From Azospirillaceae bacterium (GTDB taxonomy: Bacteria > Pseudomonadota > Alphaproteobacteria > Azospirillales > Azospirillaceae): a stretch of 64,000 nt of DNA. The position numbers and the translations under genes are program-made. Numbering within the stretch: the first letter of the stretch is position 1; the number at the start of each line of letters is the position of its first letter. Shown piece after piece: positions 53,868-62,900 of this stretch. A model generated the notes under the pieces. It was not told the DNA's origin. It worked only from the letters and a program-made list of their open reading frames with translations, and did not search any database. The stretch lies in NCBI GenBank assembly GCA_031291675.1, contig JARLIO010000070.1:20646-84645 (forward strand), given 5' to 3'.

Positions 53868-53896
53868 GCGCAACGAAAACGAGCCAATCGTTGCGC
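53868..53896 (+). terminator. Stem-loop after cobO
   Basis: GCGCAACGA and TCGTTGCGC are perfect 9-bp arms with an 11-base loop, 28 bp after the cobO stop. No T-run follows directly, so it may be a Rho-assisted end or a decay barrier for the cobW-N-O message. It marks the last G+C-rich sequence before the island. Confidence 0.45.
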
Positions 53897-54081
53897 TGCT
53901 GAACTCTGGATCGAGAAGAAAACAGAACAAAAAAAGCCTCTGAAAACGCAAAAGCCTTCGAACGAAGTTATACGAACACTACCCCATAAACGCTAGAACA
54001 ATTTTTCGTTGTTTTATATCCGTTTTTGCGCTAATACCACGAATAGCTTACGTCTACGACTCCGTATAAAGTTAAATAATG

Positions 54082-54126
54082 GAGCATGGTCGCACTGGAC
54101 CGAGTCAAGTCAATGCGACCATGCTC
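54082..54126. repeat. Perfect 13-bp inverted repeat with a 19-base spacer
   Basis: GAGCATGGTCGCA (54082-54094) and TGCGACCATGCTC (54114-54126) are exact complements. It lies 114 bp beyond the 3' end of the minus-strand island gene and could be its terminator (TTATTTAAC follows on that strand), or an end or remnant of the element that brought the island in. Confidence 0.7.
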
Positions 54127-54239
54127 TTCAGCTCTGCCCTTTTCAAAACCTCCGTTGCCGTGCGATCTTCGAAAGACGTGCGTCATCAAGCGGGAATGCG
54201 TGACCGATCGGGCGAAGATGGCAAGTCTTGCGCGGAGCC

Positions 54240-55094
54240 TCAGTCGGACGTGTCGCCGACAGAATACTCTTCACCCTCGCCAGCATTGTGAATTGCGGCT
54301 GCCAGATTTTCAAATAACTCGACGATGTCACTCTCTCCGGACTCGAAATAGGACTCATGAGACGCGCCACCAAGGATGGATTTCAGGTCGAATACGTCCC
54401 AGAATAACTCACCACCAAGATAATAATATGCCTGCGCTAACACATATTCTGAGTGCCTATTCAATCGATGGATCCATTTTTTCGGTAGTGAATAGTGATC
54501 CTTCTTTACTTTTGGCTGAACCTTTTCGATAACCCATTTGTGGAATTTAGCACGGGCGTCCTCAAGCCGCTGAAGGGTGTCGTTGTCCCCGATTAGCTCT
54601 TTGGCACGGACATAAAAAACATCATAGCTTGGGTTCCCGTCCGACCGGACAGATTTGGCAACATCGACCCATTCTTTCGGACGAAGGCCGTAGGTACCAT
54701 AAAGGAACGACGTAAGCCAATTGCCCACGGCGTCGATCGTTACCGGTGGATCGGAATCAATACAAAACAAAATCTGATTTGCAGCCTGATGGCATTTTCC
54801 ATCTGCGTACCAACTTCTTAATGTTGTTGTTCCATATTCTTGTTGGCCATCGGTACCAGAATGTTTATTTGGTTCCGAAATATTCGATACACTGTCAAGT
54901 GTCACGACGCTTTTACCTTGCCCCGCCGTTTCTCCGTTATCATGCCCAGCACCATAACAGTACCAGAAATCAGGATTCGGATCACCACTGACATCCGAAC
55001 CATTCACTTCATAATCTGTTACGAAAGTGTGATCAAGATGAACTGGAAGCCACTTCATCTTGATACGCCAAGCGTAAAGGTTTAGATCCGCCAT
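54240..55094 (-). CDS. Orphan hypothetical protein on the A+T-rich island
   Basis: A 284-residue protein of about 45% G+C DNA, unlike its neighbours. GGAGGTG lies eight bases before the ATG, so it is a real translation start. I do not recognise the family. An N-terminal beta-rich region contains His residues (WLPVHLDHTFVTDYE) and an aromatic stretch (DFWYCYGAGHDNGE). WYADGKCHQAANQILFCI follows, where a Cys-His pair after an upstream His could fit a circularly permuted papain-like or NlpC-like active site; this is a guess. The second half is charged and helical (DTLQRLEDARAKFHKWVIEKVQ). It lacks a signal peptide. It is alone, opposite in strand to the cob genes, and probably acquired. Confidence 0.75.
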   Translation of the reverse strand: MADLNLYAWRIKMKWLPVHLDHTFVTDYEVNGSDVSGDPNPDFWYCYGAGHDNGETAGQGKSVVTLDSVSNISEPNKHSGTDGQQEYGTTTLRSWYADGKCHQAANQILFCIDSDPPVTIDAVGNWLTSFLYGTYGLRPKEWVDVAKSVRSDGNPSYDVFYVRAKELIGDNDTLQRLEDARAKFHKWVIEKVQPKVKKDHYSLPKKWIHRLNRHSEYVLAQAYYYLGGELFWDVFDLKSILGGASHESYFESGESDIVELFENLAAAIHNAGEGEEYSVGDTSD

Positions 55095-55586
55095 GTTAAG
55101 ACACCTCCATAGTTAGTTTTTTTGCAGTGCGGAGTTGCTCTTATTCACAGGGGATTCTGAAACGCCTCCATGAACTGACGCGACTACCACTAATGACACT
55201 ACCGCAACGCCTGATACACCGGAACAGTGCATATTGTGACATCATACGTTTTTTTGTACGATTTTTCGTAATGACAATGAAAAGAAGCATAAATCTTTAT
55301 CAAAAGATATCTTTTCATACAAGACTTTACATCTTCACTTCTTACATGGAGAAAAATATCATGCCTCTCTAAACCGTGGCGCTCTGTTGAGGAGCCGAAA
55401 CCACCTAGGGAGAGCGGGACATGGCTCAGATGATCCCGGCGCCACATTCGGTGCGGCGCGCGAAGTCTCGACTCGCGACGCAGGCTAGGAGGTCGATGGC
55501 CTGCCACCCCCGCCCTGGTCGGACGCGTCGGGCGCGGACCGCCGCCCACCGTTGGCGTTCGCGCCGACGCGGCGTATAACGGGATC
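55095..55586. other. Right part of the island and cobQ upstream region
   Basis: About 490 bp. From 55095 to about 55375 it is A+T-rich and should hold the promoter of the minus-strand orphan gene; TACGATTTTTCGTA is a small palindrome near 55258. At about 55376 composition returns to G+C-rich. A 52-codon frame at 55421-55579 ([15 protein letters not shown]...) follows GGGAG at eight bases and could be a small gene or a broken element. No cobalamin riboswitch was seen before cobQ. Confidence 0.45.
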
Positions 55587-57113
55587 ATGTCCTCGCCCCA
55601 CCCCCCCCGCACCACCGCCGGCCTGATGATCCAGGGTACCGGTTCGGATGTCGGCAAATCACTGATCGTCGCCGGCCTGTGCCGCGCCTTCACCCGGCGC
55701 GGGCTGCGGGTGCGCCCCTTCAAGCCGCAAAACATGTCCAACAATGCCGCGGTCACCGCTGACGGCGGCGAGATCGGCCGGGCCCAGGCCTTGCAGGCCC
55801 GCGCCTGCGGCGTCGATCCCGTGATCGACATGAACCCGATCCTGCTGAAACCCGAGACCGAGACGGGCGTGCAACTGATCGTCCAGGGCCGACGGGTCGG
55901 CCGCGTCATGGCCCGGGATTATCAGACGATCAAGCACGGGCTGATGACGCCGGTGCTCGATAGTTTTCACCGCCTCGCCGCGACCGCCGACCTTATCCTG
56001 GTCGAGGGTGCCGGCAGCCCGGCCGAGATCAATCTGCGCAGCGGCGATATCGCCAATATGGGCTTTGCCGCGGCCGCCGATCTGCCGGTGATCCTGGTCG
56101 CCGATATCGAACGCGGCGGCGCCATCGCCAGCATTGTCGGCACGCTGGCCGTGCTCGAGCCCGCCGAGCGCCAGCGTGTCAAAGGCTTCGTGATCAATAA
56201 ATTCCGCGGCGACATCCGGCTGTTCGACGACGGCCTGACGATCCTCACCGCGCGCACCGGGGTCCCCGGCCTGGGCGTCGTGCCCTATTTCCCGGGTGCC
56301 ACGGCGTTGCCGGCCGAGGATGCGATGGGGTTGGCCATAGTCGCCGCGGCCCCGGGCACGCCGCGTCCGCCGCGCCCGATCCGGGTCGCCGTGCCCCACC
56401 TGTCGCGCATCGCGAATTTCGACGATCTTGATCCGCTGCGGTTGGAGCCGGACGTCCTGATGACCCTGGTCGAACCCGGACAGGCGCTTCCCGGGGACGC
56501 TGATCTGGTGCTTCTGCCCGGGTCCAAATCCACCCTGGGCGACCTGCGTTTCTTTCGGGACCAGGGCTGGGACATTGATCTGGCCGCCCATTGCCGCCGC
56601 GGCGGCCGCGTCGTCGGCTTGTGTGCCGGGTTCCAGATGCTGGGGCGCCAGATCCATGACCCGGAAGGCAGCGACGGTGCGCCGGGATCCGCCGCCGGCC
56701 TGGGCCTGCTGGACCTCGAAACCATGATGACCGCGACCAAGACCCTGGCGCCGGTCACCGGGACCGAGCGCGGCACCGGTGCGGCGGTGCGCGGTTACGA
56801 GATGCATGTCGGCCGGATCGACGGGCCGGCCCTGGCCCGCCCGTGGTTCGATCTCGCCGGGCGGGCCGAGGGCGCGGTCTCACCCGACGGCCGGATCTTC
56901 GGCAGCCAGATCCATGGCCTGTTCGCCGCCGATGATTTCCGCCATGGCTTTCTGGCGCTGCTGCGCGGCGCGGCCCGCCCGGGCATTGCCTTCGAGGCGA
57001 TGGTCGACGCGGCGCTCGACGGTCTGGCGGTTCATCTGGAAACCCATCTCGACCTCGACCGGCTGCTGGCCCTGGCGGGACCGGTGGGCGCGGACGGATC
57101 GCGACCAGGATAA
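55587..57113 (+). CDS. cobQ: Cobyric acid synthase CobQ
   Basis: The 508 residues contain an N-terminal dethiobiotin-synthetase-like ATPase domain ([60 protein letters not shown] as [11 protein letters not shown]) and a C-terminal triad glutamine amidotransferase ([21 protein letters not shown] with the Cys near residue 349, GSQIHGLF with the His). It amidates the b, d, e and g side chains of adenosylcobyrinic diamide. It is separated from cobO by the A+T-rich island and has only a weak ribosome site (GGGATC). Confidence 0.96.
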   Translation: MSSPHPPRTTAGLMIQGTGSDVGKSLIVAGLCRAFTRRGLRVRPFKPQNMSNNAAVTADGGEIGRAQALQARACGVDPVIDMNPILLKPETETGVQLIVQGRRVGRVMARDYQTIKHGLMTPVLDSFHRLAATADLILVEGAGSPAEINLRSGDIANMGFAAAADLPVILVADIERGGAIASIVGTLAVLEPAERQRVKGFVINKFRGDIRLFDDGLTILTARTGVPGLGVVPYFPGATALPAEDAMGLAIVAAAPGTPRPPRPIRVAVPHLSRIANFDDLDPLRLEPDVLMTLVEPGQALPGDADLVLLPGSKSTLGDLRFFRDQGWDIDLAAHCRRGGRVVGLCAGFQMLGRQIHDPEGSDGAPGSAAGLGLLDLETMMTATKTLAPVTGTERGTGAAVRGYEMHVGRIDGPALARPWFDLAGRAEGAVSPDGRIFGSQIHGLFAADDFRHGFLALLRGAARPGIAFEAMVDAALDGLAVHLETHLDLDRLLALAGPVGADGSRPG

Positions 57114-57154
57114 GGCCCGGTTTCGCGGACGATCTGGCGCCCGACCCTGCTATA

Positions 57155-57985
57155 ATGCCAGAACCGTGCCCAACCCTATCGGTCCCCACTGTGCCCAAAT
57201 CCTTCTCGCTGACCGGCTCGCTCAGCTCCACCCTGCTGGGGCTGGTCGGCGCTGTGTTGTTGTTCTGGTTCGTCGCCAACCGCAACGGTTTCGGGACCTT
57301 GTGGAATCCGTCCGGGCTGGCGATCGTCGGCGGCGGCGTCACGATCGCGACACTGATCGCCTTCCGCCTGTCGGAATTGCTGAGTGCGCTGGTCGCCTTG
57401 AGCCGGATTGTCCGGGACGACAGCGCCGCCGAGAACCACATCGCGGAAATGATCGAATGGGCGCGCGTCTATCAGACCCGGTCGATCCAGGCCAGCGAGG
57501 AAAAGCTGACCGAGATCGCCAGCCCGTTCCTGCGCCTCGGCTTGCAACTGGTGCTGGACGCGCTGCCGACCGAAGACGTTCTCCAGATCATGAATTGGCG
57601 GATCCAGAAATTCGCGGAACAGGAAATCCTGCCGTCGCGACTGTTCCGGACCATCGCCGGTATGGCGCCGGCCTTCGGGCTGCTGGCGACCCTGGTCGGG
57701 CTGATCGGGATGATGGCCGATCTTGGTTCATCGAGCATTTCGACGATCGGCCGGCATATGTCCGTGGCGCTGGTGGCGACGCTCTATGGCGTCGTGCTGG
57801 CCAACATGGTGTTCAAGCCGATCGCCATCAAGCTGGAACAGGCCACCGCGCGCGACATCGCCGTCCTCAATGTAATGCTCGAGGGTATCCTGTTGATCCG
57901 CCTTGGCCGCAGCCCGGCGTCCGTGGCCGAGGCCATGGGCGAATTCCTGCGTGACGTCAAGGATGAGGTCCATGGTCATCGATAA
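57155..57985 (+). CDS. MotA/TolQ/ExbB-type proton channel protein
   Basis: The 276 residues contain N-terminal membrane helices (STLLGLVGAVLLFWFVA, LAIVGGGVTIATLIAF), a cytoplasmic segment (HIAEMIEWARVYQTRS), and two more helices around FRTIAGMAPAFGLLATLVGLIG and MSVALVATLYGVVLANMVF, the conserved MotA core. It would form a stator with the downstream MotB-like protein, whose gene overlaps by 14 bp. The start is uncertain: TATAAT overlaps the ATG at 57155, so GTG 57191 is a good alternative. No flagellar genes are nearby, so it may drive a non-flagellar process. Confidence 0.88.
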   Translation: MPEPCPTLSVPTVPKSFSLTGSLSSTLLGLVGAVLLFWFVANRNGFGTLWNPSGLAIVGGGVTIATLIAFRLSELLSALVALSRIVRDDSAAENHIAEMIEWARVYQTRSIQASEEKLTEIASPFLRLGLQLVLDALPTEDVLQIMNWRIQKFAEQEILPSRLFRTIAGMAPAFGLLATLVGLIGMMADLGSSSISTIGRHMSVALVATLYGVVLANMVFKPIAIKLEQATARDIAVLNVMLEGILLIRLGRSPASVAEAMGEFLRDVKDEVHGHR

Positions 57986-58832
57986 CCGCCATCGCCCGCC
58001 ACCGCCCCCGCGGCTCCGGGACCCGGTGCCCGAGACCCACAGCCGGCCGATGCCGGAACGCCGGGCGACGCGCTGGCAAACCGTTGCTCCCGAAATCGAT
58101 ACCGATCAGGAAATCTGGCTGCTGAGCTACAGCGACATGGTCACGTTGCTGTTTGCGGTGTTCGTGATGATGCTGGCCATCACCCTGTTGAAAGAACAGT
58201 TGCCCCGGGTTGACCGGCCGCCGCCATCGACGGTCGCAGCCCCCGGAATGCCGGTCCCGCCGCACGCCCCGCCCAATCCCGACCCATCACCCGCGATCCC
58301 GACCGATACCGAATCGAACGACCCGGCGCTGCTGCCCGGCCATGCCCCCAGCGCCGGCACCGAGATGATCGTCGCGACGCCGCTGGAGGAGCAGATCCGG
58401 CGACTGGGATTGCCCGACGACGTCTCGGTCCAGGTCCAGAATAACAGCGTCGCGATCACGATCGGCGATCGCATCCTGTTTGCTTCGGCCCAGGCCGATC
58501 TCTCGGCACCGGGACGCGCGGTCCTGACCGCGCTGGCACCGACGCTGAGCCACACCAGGGGCACGCTGCAGGTCGAAGGCCACACCGACAACATCCCGAT
58601 CATCGGGTCGCGCTTTCCCTCGAACTGGGAGTTGTCGGCGGCGCGGGCCGCGGCGGTGGTCCGGGTCCTGATCGATCAGGGGGTGGCGCCCGGCCGGCTC
58701 ACCGTGATCGGCCATGGCGATACCCAGCCGATCGCCGACAATGGCAACGAAGCCGGCCGGTCGCGAAACCGCCGGGTCACGCTGACCCTGCTCAATCCGA
58801 CGCCGGACGCCGGCTTCCGCGCGCCGCCCTGA
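57972..58832 (+). CDS. MotB/OmpA-family stator protein
   Basis: The 286 residues carry the single transmembrane helix with the proton-carrying Asp (SYSDMVTLLFAVFVMMLA, Asp near residue 55). A Pro-rich linker (PVPPHAPPNPDPSP) leads to an OmpA-like peptidoglycan-binding domain (LFASAQADLSAPGRAVL, VEGHTDNIPI, GHGDTQPIADNGNEAGRSRN). ATG 57972 with GATGAGG upstream overlaps the MotA-like gene. A long periplasmic linker is unusual for a short MotB. This pair may be a second stator or a TolR/ExbD-like energiser. Confidence 0.9.
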   Translation: MVIDNRHRPPPPPRLRDPVPETHSRPMPERRATRWQTVAPEIDTDQEIWLLSYSDMVTLLFAVFVMMLAITLLKEQLPRVDRPPPSTVAAPGMPVPPHAPPNPDPSPAIPTDTESNDPALLPGHAPSAGTEMIVATPLEEQIRRLGLPDDVSVQVQNNSVAITIGDRILFASAQADLSAPGRAVLTALAPTLSHTRGTLQVEGHTDNIPIIGSRFPSNWELSAARAAAVVRVLIDQGVAPGRLTVIGHGDTQPIADNGNEAGRSRNRRVTLTLLNPTPDAGFRAPP

Positions 58833-58949
58833 CCGCCGGTGCCGCGACCGCTTTCTCGCAAAATCCGAAACATGTCCAAGCTTTCACTTGATCTCGGTCG
58901 TACCATCGCGCACAGGAAGGCGGCAGAGCCGCTTATGGCCCGTTATACC

Positions 58950-58972
58950 AACGGTCATTAGAAATGACCGTT
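58950..58972. repeat. REP-like palindrome, 10-bp arms
   Basis: AACGGTCATT and AATGACCGTT pair exactly around a 3-base loop (AGA). The flanking ATACCAA also begins the larger palindrome at 59030, suggesting related repeat units. Confidence 0.7.
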
Positions 58973-59029
58973 GCGTTCAAACGCCACGCAGGCTTCGGCC
59001 CTTGCGGGCCGCGGCGGCAGTCGCCGCCG

Positions 59030-59070
59030 ATACCAATCCGCGATGAGTCAAGCTCATCGCGGATTGGTAT
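59030..59070. repeat. REP-like palindrome, 18-bp perfect arms
   Basis: ATACCAATCCGCGATGAG (59030-59047) and its exact complement (59053-59070) enclose TCAAG. With the smaller palindrome upstream and a GGCGGC/GCCGCC stem near 59013-59028, this forms a cluster of hairpins of about 130 bp between the stator genes and the DsbA-like gene. Such structure is typical of REP/BIME-type or MITE-like repeats. Confidence 0.75.
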
Positions 59071-59103
59071 TATTCGCAACATTTTGTGGTGGAGAGCCTC
59101 GAA

Positions 59104-59727
59104 GTGCATCGCATTCTACCGTTCCTGGCGCTGCTGGCGCTGATCGCGGCGGGCGCCCCGGCCCACGCCGCTGACCTTGATGTCCCGGCCGCGCTGGCCG
59201 ACCGGATCCTTGGCAATCCTGACGCCCCGATCACGATCACGGAATTTTCCAGCCTGACCTGCCCGCATTGCGCCGACTTTCACGCCGAGACGATGCCCAA
59301 GATCAAGGCGGAATGGATCGACACCGGCAAGGCCCGCCTGATCATCAGCGAGTTCCCGTTGGATGGCGTCGCGCTCCGTGCCGCGGCGCTGAGCCGCTGC
59401 GTCGCCCCGGAACGTTTTTATCCGATCGTCGATGTGCTGTTCAAAACCCAGGCGCAATGGGAGCGGGCCGCGGATCCGGTCAAGGCGCTGAGCCAGACCG
59501 GCAAGCTTGCCGGCTTGGACCAGGCCCATATCGATGCCTGTGTCGCCAACAAGGCGTTGACCGATGGCATCCTGCAGAAGCGGATGCTGGCCGAGAAGCA
59601 ATACAAGGTCGAGTCCACGCCGACCTTCGTGTTCAGTGGCCCCAATGGCGGTTCCGACACGCTGGTCGGTGCCGAGCCCTATGATGCCTTCGACAAGGTT
59701 CTGACGGCGCTGTACGCGAAAAAATAG
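59104..59727 (+). CDS. DsbA-family periplasmic thiol-disulfide oxidoreductase
   Basis: The 207 residues contain a signal peptide (HRILPFLALLALIAAGAPAHA, cleaved after AHA) and the thioredoxin fold: ITITEFSSLTCPHCADFHAE with the active-site CPHC near residue 53, FPLDGVALRAAALSRC, and the cis-Pro loop VESTPTFVFSG. Proteins of this DsbA/Com1-like class form or isomerise disulfides in the periplasm. GTG 59104 is chosen because the signal starts there, with GGAG about ten bases upstream. Confidence 0.93.
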   Translation: MHRILPFLALLALIAAGAPAHAADLDVPAALADRILGNPDAPITITEFSSLTCPHCADFHAETMPKIKAEWIDTGKARLIISEFPLDGVALRAAALSRCVAPERFYPIVDVLFKTQAQWERAADPVKALSQTGKLAGLDQAHIDACVANKALTDGILQKRMLAEKQYKVESTPTFVFSGPNGGSDTLVGAEPYDAFDKVLTALYAKK

Positions 59728-59930
59728 CTGATGACGCCCGCCTCCCGCTTGTCTTCGCGACGCGACGATGACGGGAGCGCGCGGGCTGATTCGACGGCCG
59801 GGAACAACAGCGACCGCAAAATCCCCGGGTCCCGAGACAAAAACACATTGAACCGGCTATCATCGCCCGGTTAATTCAGGCGCCGGCGCCGACCGGCCCC
59901 GGGACCCAGAGGCATTGAGCGTATCCCACC

Positions 59931-62900
59931 GTGCAATTTTCCAAGCTGCGCCTATCCGGTTTCAAAAGCTTCGTCGATGCCACCGAGATGCTGATCGAAC
60001 CGGGAATGACCGGCATCGTCGGTCCCAATGGTTGTGGCAAATCCAATCTTGTCGAAGCCCTGCGCTGGGTCATGGGCGAGAGTTCGGCGAAGAAGATGCG
60101 CGGCGACGAAATGGATGACGTCATCTTCGGCGGCACCGCCCAACGCCCGGCACGCAATCTGGCCGAGGTCACGCTGTGCGTCGACAATAGCGGGCGCACC
60201 GCGCCGGCCGGCTTCAACGATCTCGACGAGATGGAGATCGTGCGGCGCATCGAGCGCGGCGCGGGATCCGATTACCGCATCAATTCCAAGCCGGCGCGGG
60301 CCCGTGATGTCCAGCTGCTGTTTGCCGACAATTCCAGCGGCGCGAACTCCGCGGCCCTGGTCAGCCAGGGTCGCGTCGGCGCCCTGATCAATGCCAAGCC
60401 CGAGGACCGGCGCCTGCTGCTGGAGGAGGCCGCCGGGATCACCGGCCTGCACTCCCGCCGCCACGAAGCGGAATTGCGGCTCAAGGCCGCCGAAACCAAC
60501 CTGACCCGTCTCGACGATATCCTGGTGACGATGGAGTCACAGCTTCAGGGACTGGCGAAACAGGCCAAGCGGGCGGCCCGTTATCGCACGCTGTCCGAAC
60601 AGATCCGGCACACCGAGGCGTCGTTGCTGCATCGGCGCTGGCGCGCCGCCGAAGATGATCTGATCACGGCCCGCAACGGCTTCGCCGAGGCCGAAGCCGC
60701 GGTCCAGTCCTTGATGGCCAGCGTCACCGGCTTGACGAACCGGCGTGCCGACCAAGCCACCGGATTGCCGCCGTTGCGCCAGGCCCAGGCCGAAGCCGCG
60801 ACCACGGTGCAGCGGCTGATCCAGGCCCGCGAACAGCTCGATGGCGAGGAGCAACGCGTTGCCGCGGCCCGGACCCGCAACCAGAACCATCTCGAACAGC
60901 TGCTGCGTGACCTCGTCCGTGAAAAATCGCTGGCCGGCGACGCCGAGGACGCCCTGACCCGGCTGGCCAGCGAACAGGAACGCCTGGCCGCCGCCCAGAT
61001 CGACGAGGAGATGCTGCGCGAAGCCACCGAAACCGCGGTCGATGACGCCACCGACGCTGTCGAAACGGTGGATCGGGAGCTGACCGCCCTGACCGAGCGC
61101 ATTGCCGCGGACGAGGCGCAACGCGTCGCGTTGCAGCGCCAGGCCAACGAAATCGCGGCGCGGATGGCGACGGCCGGCCGTCGGCTCGACGAGCAATGCC
61201 GGCAGCGCGAGGCGCTGGCGCAGCAGATTGCGGCCCAACCCGATCTCGCCGCGTCCGAAACCGCCCTGGCCGCCGCCGAGGAAAGCCTGGAGATCTGCCG
61301 CGACGCCGCGGACAGCGCCGAGCGGGCCAAGGCGGAAAGCGAAGCCGCCGAACGCCACTCCCGCGAGCGCTATCAGGCAGCCGAGGCGGCGCGGACGCGA
61401 TTGCGCGCCGAAGCGTCGGCACTGAGCGAGGTGCTGGCCGCTGGCAGCAATAGCGGCTTGTTTCCGCCCCTGATCGACGCGATCGAGGTCGAGGCCGGCT
61501 CCGAGGCCGCCCTTGCCGTCGCACTGGGCGACGATCTCGACGTGCCGCTGGACGAGGCGGCCGCGGTGCATTGGCGATCGCTGCCGCCGTTCGACCGCGA
61601 TGCCGCCCCCCCGATACCGGCCCTGCCCGAGGGCGTGGTCTGTCTCGCCACCCGGGTTGAGGCACCGCCGGCGCTGTCGCGGCGCCTGTCCCATATCGGC
61701 ATTGTCGCCGATGCGATCCGCGGCGCCGCGCTGGCGCCCCGTCTGCACCCCGGCCAGGCGCTGGTCACGCTCGACGGCGCCGCATGGCGCTGGGATGGCC
61801 TGACGGTCCGGGCCGGCGCGCCCACGGCCGCGGCGATCCGGCTGAAACAGCGCAACCGCCTGGCCGTTCTCCATGCCGAACAGGGCGCGGCGGAGGAGAA
61901 TGCCGCGGCGGCCAAGGACGTCCTTGACGAGGCCCGGCGTCACGCCAGCGACGCGGCATCACGGGACCGCCAGGCCCGCGACGCCGTCCGCAATGCCTTT
62001 GCCACCGTCGGTCAGGCCCGCGACCGCCACGCCCGGCTGGCACAGACCGCCGCCGCCGCCGCCAGCAAGCTGGCCGCGCTGGATGAGGCGATCGGGCGGC
62101 TCGGCGCCGACCGCGAAGACATCGCGGCCCAGGCCGAGGCCGCCGACCGGGCGATCGCCGTTTTGCCCGACACCGCGGCCGCTCGCCGGGACATGGCGGA
62201 GCTGCGGGCCCGCGTCGCGGAACGGCGCACCGATCTGGCAACGCGTCAGAACGCCCGCGACCGGACCCTGCGCGACATCACCGCCCGTCGGCAACGGCTC
62301 AACGCCATCGTCCAGGAACAGCATGGCTGGCAGTCGCGATCCGCTGGTGCCGATGACCGTGTCCGCGAACTGGTCGAGCGCACCGCGACCGTGCGCCAGG
62401 AGCTGGAAACCCTGGCCGCCCGTCCCGCCGAAATCGAAGGCGAACGCCAGGCCTTGCTGACGCGGCTCGCCGAGGCGCAACGTGGCCACAAGCGCGCCAC
62501 CGAGGCGCTGGGCGAAGCGGAACGGCAGCTTGATGGTGCCGAGCGCGCCCTGAGGCAGGCCGAAGCCGGCCTCGCCGACGGGCGCGAAACCCGGGTTCGC
62601 GCCGAAGCCGCCGTCGGCGCCTGCCTGCACAACCAGCAAACGATTCGCGCGCGGATTACCGAGAAGCTGAACTGTGCCCCCGAAGACCTCGCGGCGTTGG
62701 CGACCCTGGCCGAGGGTGAGGCGGTGCCGCCGATCGCCGCGGTCGAAGCCCGGCTGGAAAAGTTGCAGCGCGAGCGTGAGACCATGGGACCGGTCAATCT
62801 GCGCGCCGAGTTGGAGGCCACGGAGCTGGACCAGCAAATCCAGGGGATGCAAACCGAACGCAGTGATCTGATCGCGGCGATCGGCCGGCTGCGTCAGGGC

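Larger units (their letters stand above)
53841..54239. other. Left part of an A+T-rich island, no gene
   Basis: About 400 bp. Base composition drops sharply after about 53900. It contains the cobO trailer hairpin and the 13-bp inverted repeat at 54082-54126. Short open frames lack ribosome sites and similarity. Confidence 0.5.

Noticed and set aside
55421..55579. 52-codon frame with a fair ribosome site before cobQ
   Set aside because: Arg/Ala-rich with no known similarity. It is too short to separate from chance, so it is noted only within the gap entry.
55376..55586. Second cobalamin riboswitch before cobQ
   Set aside because: Searched for the GCCACTG box and the CAGGAGACC-type end; neither is present in the right order.
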